From: Actinomycetales bacterium
GTDB taxonomy: Bacteria; Actinomycetota; Actinomycetes; Actinomycetales; Microbacteriaceae
Direction: 5' to 3'
Length of the DNA: 64,000 nt
Assembly: GCA_017308515.1 (NCBI GenBank)
Contig: JAFKEN010000006.1
Location: 354,479 to 418,478, forward strand
Positions 36,996 to 47,000 of this stretch are shown one piece after another (within the stretch, counting starts at the first letter, position 1; every line of letters starts with the position of its first letter). The position numbers and the translations under genes are program-made. The notes below the pieces were generated by a model, which saw only the letters and a list, made by a program, of their open reading frames with translations, was not told the origin of the DNA and searched no databases.

Positions 36996-37835
36996 ATGCA
37001 CGATCGCGCCGCGCTCGCCGCCTTCCTGCGCGCGCGCCGCGAGGCGCTGAGTCCCGCGGACGTCGGTCTGCCGCCAGGCGTGCGCCGCCGCGCCGCGGGC
37101 CTGCGCCGCGAGGAGGTCGCGGCGCTCAGCCACATGTCGAGCGACTACTACGCGCGGCTGGAGCAGGGGCGCGGACCGAAGCCCTCGGCCTCGATGCTCG
37201 CGGCGCTCGCCCTCGCGCTGCGGCTCACCGCCGCCGAGCGCGACCACCTGCTGCGACTCGGCGGCCAGGAGACCCCGAGCCGGCTCTCGACGCCCGAGCA
37301 CCTGTCGCCGGGGCTCCTGCGCATCCTCGACCGGCTCGACGACACCCCGGCGGAGATCATCACCGAGCTGGGCGAGACCCTCCGCCAGACGCGCCTCGGG
37401 GTGGCGCTCACCGGCGACACGACCCGCTTCACCGGGCCCGAGCGCAGCATCGGCTACCGCTGGTTCGCCGATCCGGCGAGCCGCGAGCTCTACGCCCGCG
37501 AGGATCACGCGTTCCTCTCCCGGCTCTGGGCGTCCGGCCTGCGCGAGGCGGTCGGCCGGCACGGCCCGGGCTCGCGCGCCGACGAGCTCGCGCGGAGGCT
37601 GCTCGAGCGCAGCCCGGAGTTCCGGGAGGTGTGGGATCGGCAGGAGGTCGGCCTCCGGCCGCGCGAGCTCAAGCGCTTCGCGCACCCCGAGGTCGGGCGG
37701 CTCGAGCTCGGCTGTCAGAGCCTCGTCGACCCCGACACCGGGCACGCGCTGCTCGTCTACACCGCCGCGCCGGGCAGCGAGAGCGCCGAGAAGCTGCGCC
37801 TGCTCGCCGTCGTCGGCGACCAGCAGCTCGTCTGA
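36996..37835 (+). CDS. XRE-family regulator with MmyB-like ligand-binding domain
   Basis: 279 residues, ATG 36996 after GGGAGGG. An N-terminal helix-turn-helix (FLRARREALSPADVGL...RRAAGLRREEVAALSHMSSDYYARLEQGRG) is followed by a C-terminal MLTR-type ligand domain (LSPGLLRILDRLDDTPAEIITELGETLRQT...RWFADP...GCQSLVDPDTGHALLVYTA). Such regulators typically sit divergent to an SDR gene, as here, and repress it until a small hydrophobic ligand binds. The ligand is unknown. Confidence 0.88.
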   Translation: MHDRAALAAFLRARREALSPADVGLPPGVRRRAAGLRREEVAALSHMSSDYYARLEQGRGPKPSASMLAALALALRLTAAERDHLLRLGGQETPSRLSTPEHLSPGLLRILDRLDDTPAEIITELGETLRQTRLGVALTGDTTRFTGPERSIGYRWFADPASRELYAREDHAFLSRLWASGLREAVGRHGPGSRADELARRLLERSPEFREVWDRQEVGLRPRELKRFAHPEVGRLELGCQSLVDPDTGHALLVYTAAPGSESAEKLRLLAVVGDQQLV

Positions 37836-37851
37836 TCGCCGCGCCGATAGC

Positions 37852-39459
37852 TCAGCTTCCGGCGGGCCGTCCGGCGCGCCGTCCGCCGCGACGGGGGGTG
37901 CCCTGCCCAGCGCCCGCGCCGCCGGCGTAGCCGGAGCCGGATCCGCCCGAGCGGTAGACGGGCACGCTGCCGCCGCGCGTCGAGCTCGACCGGGTCGCCG
38001 ACCCGGCGGAACCCGCGGCGGCGCCCGAGCGGCGGCGACGTCGACCGCCGCCGGTCGAGCCGGAGCCGCTCGCGCCGGAACCCGTCGCGCCCGAACCCGT
38101 CGCACCGGAGCGGGTCGCACCGGAGCGGGTCGATCCGGCGGTGCCGGATCCGCGCCCGCCGGCGGCCCCGCCGCCCTGGCGCGCCTCGCGCGCCGCGCGC
38201 TTGCGCTGCGCGTTCGCGCCCTGCGAGCGACCGCCCTGGCCCTGCCCGCGCGCGGGCGCGGCCGCCTTCGGGGCGGGGGCGACGTACGCGGCGACCTCGC
38301 CGACGAGGGCCAGCACGGCCTCGGAGTCGGCGGTCACACGCTCGAGCGGCGCCCCGATCTTCGCGGCGCGCAGCATCGCCGCGACGTCGCGCTCCTCGGC
38401 GGGCAGCACGAGCGTGACGACGTCGCCTTCGGCGCCCGCGCGCGCGGTGCGACCCGAGCGGTGCAGGTAGGCCTTGTGCTCGGTCGGCGGGTCGACGTGC
38501 ACCACGAGGGCGACGTCGTCGACGTGCACGCCGCGCGCCGCGACATCCGTCGCCACCAGCACCCGCGCCGTGCCGGCCGAGAAGGCGGCGAGGTTGCGCT
38601 CGCGCTGCGGCTGGCTGAGGTTGCCCTGCAGGTCGACCGCGGGGATCCCCGACTCGGTCAGCTCGCGGGCGAGCCGCTTCGCGCGGTGCTTGGTGCGCAC
38701 GAACAGGATGCGCCGGCCGGTCCCGGAGGCGAGGGTGCGCACGAGCTCGGTCTTCGCGGTCGGGTCGGTGACGCCGAGCACGTGGTGGGTCATCGCGGCG
38801 ACCGGGCTGTTCGCCTCGTCGACCGAGTGGGTCGCGGGGTTCTGCAGGAAGCGGCGCACGAGCTTGTCGACGCCGTTGTCGAGCGTCGCGCTGAACAGCA
38901 TCCGCTGCCCGACCGCCGGGGTGGCGGCCATGATGCGCGTGACGCCGGGCAGGAAGCCGAGGTCGGCCATGTGGTCGGCCTCGTCGAGCACGGTGATCTC
39001 GACCGCGTCGAGGTGCACCTGACCCTGCTGCATGAGGTCCTCGAGGCGCCCCGGGCAGGCGACGACGATGTCGACGCCGCGCTTGAGGGTCGCGATCTGC
39101 GGGTTCTGCGAGACCCCGCCGAAGATCGTCATCGTGGTGAGGCCGTAGGCCTTCGCGAGCGGCGCGAGCACGGCGTCGATCTGGGTCGCGAGCTCCCGGG
39201 TGGGGGCGAGCACGAGACCGAGCGGCCGGCCGCCGCGGCGCGGTCCGCCGGCGAGGCGGGTGCCGAGACGGGCGACCATCGGGAGGCTGAAGGCGAGGGT
39301 CTTGCCGGATCCGGTGCGACCCCGGCCGAGCACGTCGCGGCCCGCGAGGGTGTCGGGGAGGGTGTCCTCCTGGATCGGGAAGGCCTCGGTCTTGCCGGAG
39401 GCCTGGAGCACCTCGAGCAGCGGGTAGGGCACGCCGAGCGTGCGGAAGTCGGTGGGCAT
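37852..39459 (-). CDS. DEAD-box RNA helicase with low-complexity tail
   Basis: 535 residues from ATG 39459, GGAGAG about 9 nt upstream. All core motifs are present: Q-motif FPIQEDTLP, GRTGSGKT, PTRELATQ, GRLEDL, DEAD, SAT, and in domain 2 ARGVHVDDV and HRSGRTARAG. Residues from about 400 to the end are disordered, Gly/Ser/Arg-rich, with a five-residue repeat (SGATG/SGATR) and a basic end, as in RNA-annealing tails of cold-shock helicases. Likely role: RNA remodelling or ribosome assembly. Confidence 0.9.
   Translation of the reverse strand: MPTDFRTLGVPYPLLEVLQASGKTEAFPIQEDTLPDTLAGRDVLGRGRTGSGKTLAFSLPMVARLGTRLAGGPRRGGRPLGLVLAPTRELATQIDAVLAPLAKAYGLTTMTIFGGVSQNPQIATLKRGVDIVVACPGRLEDLMQQGQVHLDAVEITVLDEADHMADLGFLPGVTRIMAATPAVGQRMLFSATLDNGVDKLVRRFLQNPATHSVDEANSPVAAMTHHVLGVTDPTAKTELVRTLASGTGRRILFVRTKHRAKRLARELTESGIPAVDLQGNLSQPQRERNLAAFSAGTARVLVATDVAARGVHVDDVALVVHVDPPTEHKAYLHRSGRTARAGAEGDVVTLVLPAEERDVAAMLRAAKIGAPLERVTADSEAVLALVGEVAAYVAPAPKAAAPARGQGQGGRSQGANAQRKRAAREARQGGGAAGGRGSGTAGSTRSGATRSGATGSGATGSGASGSGSTGGGRRRRRSGAAAGSAGSATRSSSTRGGSVPVYRSGGSGSGYAGGAGAGQGTPRRGGRRAGRPAGS
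38056..38135. repeat. 15-bp tandem repeats in the helicase tail
   Basis: About five imperfect 15-bp units encode S-G-A-T-R/G pentapeptides on the minus strand. The number of units is likely to vary between strains. Confidence 0.6.
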
Positions 39460-39702
39460 GAGTGGTTTCTCTCCGGGCCCGCTGGCGCGGGCCGGTCGTG
39501 GCCGCGCGGAGGCGGCTGCGGTGGCCTCCGGGCGGGATGCCGGGAGGTTCGCCGTACGAAAGATGTCAGCCGGCATCCGACGCGATCCGCTCGGGGAGCG
39601 GGTCGCCGCGGGCGGCGAGGGAAGCGTTCTACGACGCGAGAAGCGCTGCTTTCCGTGAGGAGCGGGCGCTGCCAGTGGACCCAGACTACCAGGCCGGGCG
39701 GA

Positions 39703-40364
39703 TCACGCCGCCGCGGGGTCCGTCGCGACGGTCTCGCCCACCGGGATCGGCACCTCGGTCGTGTCGCCCGGGGGGCGAGCGGGCAGGCCCACGCGGGGTC
39801 GTAGGCGCACGAGGGGTTGTAGGCGAAGTTGAGGTCGATCACGATCGCTCCGGTCTCCGCGTCGCTGCCGAGATCGGCGCCCTTGATCGTGTCGAGCAGG
39901 TAGCGCCCGCCCCCGTAGGTGCCGCCCGGGCGGCCGGCGAGCCCGTCCTTGATCGGCAGGAACAGCCCGCCGCCGTACCCGGTGTGCCGCCACACGTCGA
40001 GGCGGCCGACCCCCGGCACGTCGACGACGCCCTCGCGGGCGTAGTGCACCGTGCCGTCGGTGCCGGTCTCGAAGCCGAACGCGGCCGGCCCCTCGTCGAG
40101 GGCTCGGTCGGGGCCGAGCAGCGGCAGCTCGAAGCGCCAGGCGGGGTCGTAGTCCGCCACCGGCAGCCCCGCGAACCCGGCGCGCTGCTCGGGCAGCAGG
40201 GGAGACGCGGGATGCGTCGCGAACAGCGCGTCGCGCCCGGCCCGCCAGTGAGCGTGGGCCGCCGCGGGATCCCTGGGCCGGCCCGGCGCGCCCGCGAGCT
40301 CGCGCACCTCGGCGTAGAGCGCGAACACCCGCCGCCGCCAGTCGACCACCTCGAGGTGGCTCAC
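39703..40364 (-). pseudogene. DUF1684 protein gene with a frameshift near its 3' end
   Basis: It starts at GTG 40364 (GTGA overlap with the SRPBCC gene). The frame reads VVDWRRRVFALYAEVRELAGA, ADYDPAWRFELPLL, GGTYGGGRYLLDTIKGAD and IVIDLNFAYNPSCAYDPAWACPLAP, the conserved DUF1684 order. At a G6 run (39770-39775) the frame is lost; the expected ending PPGDTTEVPIPVGETVATDPAAA with its stop at 39703 is present in another frame. One extra base in the run would restore a protein of about 220 residues. Either a recent mutation, phase-variable slippage or a sequencing error. The zinc-like Cys pair C-x8-C is upstream of the break. Confidence 0.7.
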
Positions 40365-40843
40365 GCCGTGGTCGGCTTCCAGGTGCTCGCCAGCTGCCGG
40401 ATGCGCGCCCCGCGCCCCTGCCACGCCGACCAGAGCACGGGCCACGCCGCCGCGCTCAGCACGCCGGCCGAGAAGTCCAGCCGGTCGCGGTAGAGGGTTC
40501 CGCCGCCGGGTGCGGGGGAGACCGCCATGCGATGGCGCCAGGTGCGCACCAGGCCGAGCGCGCCGCTCGTGGGGCCGCCGTGATCCTCGAGGATGCGGGC
40601 GTCGCCCCGGTCGTAGATCGAGATGGCGACGGTCTGCTCGCCGAGCGGGATCGTGCCCCACAGCGCGCTCACCCGGCACGGCAGCTCGTCGCCGTCGCGC
40701 CAGAACTCGGGGAAGCCCTCGTCGGCGAGCGGTTCGAGCGCGAGTGCCGGGGCGTACAGCTCGCGCAGCACGCGCGGCGAGCGGATCGCGTCCCACGCCG
40801 CCTCCGGCTCGCAGTCGAGCACCTGCTTGAGTCCCACGCGCAT
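40361..40843 (-). CDS. SRPBCC / START-like domain protein
   Basis: 160 residues from ATG 40843 (CAGACT 6 nt upstream); an ATG at 40861 is less likely. VLDCEPEAAWDAIRSPRVLRELYAPALALEPL is a typical start of the helix-grip fold, followed by strands and a long C-terminal helix (AWPVLWSAWQGRGARIRQLA). Binds hydrophobic ligands in the family. Coupled by GTGA overlap to the DUF1684 gene. Confidence 0.72.
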   Translation of the reverse strand: MRVGLKQVLDCEPEAAWDAIRSPRVLRELYAPALALEPLADEGFPEFWRDGDELPCRVSALWGTIPLGEQTVAISIYDRGDARILEDHGGPTSGALGLVRTWRHRMAVSPAPGGGTLYRDRLDFSAGVLSAAAWPVLWSAWQGRGARIRQLASTWKPTTA

Positions 40844-40984
40844 GCGCCCAGTCTGCGGCATCGCGCAGCGACACGCCCCCCCTTCGGGTCGCGCCCGAGG
40901 GGGGACATGTGCCGTCTTCCCAGCCGCTTCTAAGGTCGAGGAGGCGGCCGACGCGTCAACACCCGCAGCGTCGGCTCAGCGTCA

Positions 40985-41005
40985 CCCGGGCTTTCGGGAG
41001 CCCGG
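40985..41005. other. Hairpin in the adhesin leader
   Basis: CCGGGCT and AGCCCGG pair around TTTCGGG (perfect 7-bp stem) within the roughly 200-bp leader before the adhesin start. A second C/G-rich hairpin lies at 40876-40904. They may be leader structures or part of a terminator; no named riboswitch is recognised. Confidence 0.35.
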
Positions 41006-41060
41006 AACCCGACGGTCCCGTGCGCCCCCGTGCGCGGAACCGAGTGAGGATCACCTGAAC

Positions 41061-44000
41061 GTGCCCAGCCCCCGTGCCCGCGCGCGCGCCGAGCGACGAC
41101 GCCCCGCGCTGTTCGTCGCCCTTCTCGGCGTGATCTCGGCGCTCGTCGCGCCGCTCGTCGCCGTGACGCCCGCCGCCGCCGACGACGTGCTCGCGCCCGT
41201 GCTGGTGCAGTTCGCCAAGGACGCCTCGCCCGCCGCCCCCGACGCCGCCTCGGCCGGCGAGACGGTCACCTTCACGTTCACCATCAACTGCTCCTCGCTC
41301 GACACCGACTGCGTCGGCGCCACGATCGTCGACGACGTGCCCGCGCCCCTCGTGCTGCAGAGCGTCTCCGGCGCCGGCGCGACGGTGCCCACGTCGCTGA
41401 CCACCTCCGGCAACCACTTCGAGCTGGCCTTCCAGGAGGACCTCGACTCGGGCGGCGTCGGCCTGCAGGCCGGCCGCATCGTCTCGGTCAGCGCGACCAC
41501 GACCGTGCCCGCCGACCTCTCGGCCGACTGGGACGGCGTCACGATCACCAACACCGGCTACGTGCACGTCGACAACCTCGACAGCGACCAGCAGGACGAC
41601 GCGCAGGTCGTCTTCTCGGTGCCGCTCGTACGGCAGGCCGGCGTCACCGCCGCGGTCACGCCCGACGCGCTGAGCGCCGTCGTCGGCCGCACCGCGCAGC
41701 TCGCGGTCTCGGCCCGCAACCTCTCCAACGGCAGCGTCGACGAGCTCGCCGTGCAGGTCCCGCAGAATCCCGGCGTCGACGTCTTCGACGCGGCCGCGAT
41801 CACCTCGCTCGACGCGGTGCTACCCGCGGGCGCCGACGCGGTGCGCGTCGACTGGTTCGACGGCAGCTGGCACACCGGCACCGCGGCGGCCACCGCCGCG
41901 CTCCCGAGCGGCGTCGACCCGAGCCTCATCCAGGGGCTGCGGCTCGTCTTCACCGGCTCCGGCGCCGGGGTCGCGCGCGGCGCCGAGGCACAGGTGCACG
42001 TCGGGCTCGCCCTGCGCGGATCCGTCGCCGCCCTCACCGACCCGACCGTGTACCACGAGGTCGCCGCGGCGTGGGTCAGCGAGGGTGGAGTCCAGAGCTC
42101 CACTGCGACCTCCGACGCGACCCTCACGGTCTCGCCCGCGGCGGTCTCGCCGCTGGCCCAGTACCGCATCGCGCCGAGCGACCTCGTCGGCGGCGACGAC
42201 GTCACCGTCACGCTCACCGCGCGCAACGCGGGCGACTTCGACCTCGCGCGGATGACCCTCGAGACCCCCGGCGCGACCGGCGCCGACCTGAGCGCGCTGG
42301 GCCTCGAGTTCGTCGACTGGGTCGCCGCCGACGTCGAGTGGCCCGTCGACGCGGAGCGCCTCGAGGTCGCCTACCGCTACGCCGACGGCACCGGCTTCGA
42401 GGCCGCCGTCGCGACCACCACGCGCGACACCGTGCCCGCCCCCGAGACGGGGCGGGTCGTCGTGGGCATCCGCGCCGAGTTCACCGACACCTCCGGCGCC
42501 CCGATCGGCTCCGACCAGTACGCCGTGCTGCCCTTCACCGCGCACACCGCCGCCGTCGCCGCCGACACCGTCACGACCGGCACCCTCGACCTCGAGGTCG
42601 AGACCGACGACGGCATCGTCGCCACCACGAGCGCGAGCGACGACCTGGTGCGCCGCACCGCGCGCGTCGGCGCCCGCGCCGGCAAGATCTTCAGCCCCAC
42701 CTCGGTCTACGGCGTGCCCGGCGCGACCGCGCTCGTGTCGCTGCCCTCCGGGGTGCTCGCCGCGCCCAGCGGGCCGCTCGACACCGGCGGATCGACCGTC
42801 GGGGCCACCCGCCTCGAGGTGAGCGACCCCGCCGCGCCGGGAGCCGCGCCGAGCGCGTTCTGGAACATGTTCGACGCGTCGGCGATCAGCGCGACCGAGA
42901 TCCCCGCGAGCGCCGTCGTCGACATCGAGTACTGGGACGGCACCCAGTGGCAGGGCCTCGCCGGCGCAACCGGTCTGACCGGTCCCCGCTTCTTCAGCCT
43001 CAGCCTGAGCCCCGCGCAGAGCGCCGCGGTGCAGGGCCTGCGCTTCGTCTACACCCCGCGCACCCCCTCGGTCGAGCTGCCGCCCGCCTTCAGCGCCCAG
43101 CCGAACGTCAAGGTCACCCTGCGCTCGCAGCTGCGGGACGGCACCGGCAGCGTCACCGACGCGATCGGGGCGAGCGACCTCAGCCTCGACAACACCGTCG
43201 CCGCGATCGTCGACAACCCCTCGGCCACGCCCGCGAGCTCGCGCGACGAGCTCACCCGATCGCTCACCGTCATCTCCCTGGGCGGCGGGGGCAGCGGCGG
43301 CAGCGGCGGCGGGTCGATCCCGATGGCCGACAAGGCCTGGCAGCAGGTGCCGGCCAACAGCGCGGTCGCCGTCAAGGCGCGCTCGGGCGAGCAGGCGACC
43401 GCGACGCTCTCCTGGGGAACCGGCGGCATCGGCTTCGACTCAGTCGTCGTCGCCGACCCCGCCGAGGATCCGGCGATCACCGACCCGGCCGACACCGTCT
43501 TCGAGGCCTTCGACCTGGTGCGGATCGCGCCGATCAGCTCGAGCGACGACCCGCTGCTGCGCTACGACGCGATCTCCGCCGTCGAGCTCTACCTGCCCGG
43601 CAGCGGCTGGGTCGCCGCGAGCGGCAACCCCTGTGCGGGCTCGGCGTGCGACGGCGCGTTCCCCGGGTACACCCTGAGCGCCTCCGAGAGCGCGCAGGCC
43701 ACCGGCGTGCGCCTCGTCGTCGTCGAGAGCCCCACCCGGGCCTCGCGCCTGGGCAGCGACCCCAACGCCCCCTCGGTCGGCAGCGGCGTGGCGGCGATCT
43801 CGGCGATCGGCCGCGACCTCGACCTCGTCTTCCAGGTGCGCGACACCCGCCGCTCCGACGGCTCGGCCGTGCTCGGGGCGACGCGCGGCGCGACCTACAA
43901 CCAGGGCTCGGCCGGCGTCGTGAGCAACAGCTCGCGCGTCGAGGGGCGCGACGCGAGCGACACGGTGCTCGTGAGCGACGAGGCCGCCTCCGACATCCTC

Positions 44001-47000
44001 GTGATCGACACCCCGCTCAACGTGAGCGGCAGCAAGCAGTGGCTCGACGGCCCGCTGGGTACCCCTCCGGCCGGCACCCCGCAGGATCTCTACCCGACCG
44101 CGCGCGTGCGCCTCACGGCGCAGAACAGCTCCGCCACCCGGGTCGACAGCCTCGCGATCGTGGACCCGGTGGACGGTACGACGCCCTTCGATGCGGTCGA
44201 CCTGACCGCCATCCGCACGATCACGGTCCCCTCCGGCGCGACCTCGACGACGGTCACGATCGACTGGGCAGCCGGCGGCTCGACCGACTACACCCGCGCG
44301 CAGGCGCTCGCCCTCACCGCGACCGATCTCGCCGACGCGGTCGGCATCACCGTCACCCACACCGGCCGGATCGCGAGCGGCGCGACCGCTCGCGTCGACC
44401 TCGACACCCGACTGCGCGAGAACCTGCGCGGCACCACCACCCGCGTCGACGGAGCGGTCAGCCCGGTGCTCAACACCGCCGACGCGGTCGTGCGCGATCC
44501 GGGCGGCACCGTGGCGCCCACCGGGGGAGCGACCGACAACGTCATCGTCGACGCCTCCTCGGCCTCGATGACGGTCGAGACCCTCGACTACGGCGTGACC
44601 GCCGGCAAGCGGATCGTCGCCGCCACGAGCTCGACCGACACCGACCCCGCCGTGCAGTACGACGGCGACTCGCGTCAGGCGACCGTGACGCTCACCGCGC
44701 AGCCCGATGGCAACGTGCGCACCAACCGACTCGTCGTCGTCGACGACAGTGCCAGCTTCTGGAACGCCTACGACTTCAGCGGCTTCGCCGGCTCGAGCCT
44801 CGCCGCGCCGATCGACCGCGTGCAGGTCGACGCGCTCGTCGGCATCGACTACGTGATCGACTCCGGCACCGGGGCCATCAGCGCCGAGTGCTCAGGCGAC
44901 GCCGACCTCACCGCCTGCTGGGTCGCCGGCACCCCGAGCAGCTCCTTCGCGCTGCCGACCCTCCCGCCGGGCACGCTGATCTCCGACGTGCGCGGCCTGC
45001 GCTTCACCTTCACCACCGCGAGCGGCGGGGTGTGGGAGCGGCCGTACAACCCGCTGCAGTCGATCGCCTTCCACGTCGACCGGCGCACCACGCTCATCGC
45101 CCCCGCCGGCGACCCCGTGCCCTCGACGCTGTACGTCTACCCCGACCCCGCACCGGGTGAGACCGAGCGCGGCGTCTACACCGACGACGTGCAGGTGACC
45201 GCGAGCGGCGGCGAGCCCGATGCGGCGCCGCTGTGGACCGCGACCGACGGTGCGAGCGCGCAGATTCTCTTCCAGCACCGCCCGGCGCGCGTGAAGGTCG
45301 TGAAGAGCCCGTTCGGGGCGCTCACGCTCGGCGCGCCGATCCCGTACACGATCACGGTCACCAACACCGGCAGCGGGCAGGACCGCGCGCTCGCCGAGGT
45401 CGTCGTCACCGACACCCTGCCGGTCGACGGCTCGGGCCCGATCCTGACGCTCCCGAAGGACCCCGACACCGGTGCCCCGGCCGACCCGTCGACCGTCTTC
45501 AGCTACCACCTCTACAACGCCTCGGGCACCGAGCAGGCCACGCCGACGGTCACCGCGACCCTCGCGCCCGCCGGTCCGAGCGGCCAGGAGCTCACCTTCG
45601 AGCTCGCGGGCACGCTGCCGCTGGGCTGGCGTCTCGAGATCGACGCGCCGCTCGTGTTCCGCGACCTCCTGGTCGCCGGCACCACGGCCCTCAACTCGGT
45701 CACCGTCACGAGCGACCAGCCCTTCGACACCTGCGACTCGACCACCGACGTGACGACCGACAACGCCACGCAGACCGAGGTCGCCTCCTGCTCGAGCTCG
45801 ACCCGCGTGTGGCCGCTGCCGAGCGCGCCGATGACGATCGTCAAGGGGGTGCGCGGCGACGCGGCGGGCCCGCTCGACACCGACGGCACGCCGCTCATCG
45901 ACCCCGACACGGGCGAGGTCTACGACGACCTCGGGATCCTGAAGACCGTCACGAGCAACCCCACCGACTGCTCGACCCCGTGGCTCACCGTGGCCGGCGA
46001 GGACTACTACCGCTACCCCTGCGTGCCGATCACCCGCCCCGGTGGGCAGGAGGAGTGGATCGCGCAGTTCACCAACAGCGGCAACATCCCGGTCGCGCAG
46101 GTGGTCGCGATCGACGTGCTGCCGACCGCCAACGACCAGGGCGTCATCATCGCCTCGTCGCGCGGCTCCAAGTGGACACCGACGCTCACGAGCTACCCGG
46201 TCGTCGACGGCCTGCCGGCGGGCTCCAGCTATCGGGTCTACTACGTCGACCAGGCGGGCATCGCGACCCCGCGCTGCAACGGCGCCGACATCCAGAACGA
46301 GATGGGCATGACGCCCACCTCCGACCCGCCGATGGTCGCCTCGTACCAGGACTGCCTCACCGACACCTCCGCGCCCGACGACCTGCCCAGCCGCGCGGCC
46401 GCCTGGACGCTGCTCGACCCCTCGGCCGACGCGGCGACCCTCGCGAGCGCCGTCGCGCTCAAGTTCGTGATCGAGTCGCCCGACGGGCTCGCCCCCGGTG
46501 CCGGCATCGCGGTGCGCTACACCTCGCGCACCGCCGCCGTGCCCGAGCTGCCCGAGACCGACGCGAACCTCGCGCGCGACTCGGTGGCCTACAACTCGAT
46601 CGCCGGCGCCGCGGTCGGCGTCGACGGCAGCGAGGACCTGCCCTACCGCTTCGTCGCCGAACCGCGGAAGGTCGGCGTCGCGCTCGCGACCGGCTCCCTC
46701 GAGCTCGCGAAGACCGTCACCGGCGCCGGGTCGAGCTTCGCCGGGTCGAGCTTCCAGCTCGCGCTCGACTGCACCTCGGCCGGAGAACCGATCGCCCTGA
46801 AGCACGCCGACGGCAGCGCTCGCTCGCCGTTCACCGTGAGCGGCGACGGCACCGTGCTCACCGTGACCGGGATCCCGCTGTACGCGCAATGCGCCGTGAG
46901 CGAGGCCCGCGACTACGGGCAGACCGACTCGACGGCGAGCTCGTCGACGCTCACCGCGCGCGCGCCCGACTCCAGCCCGAGCACCGTCTACGCGCCGCAC

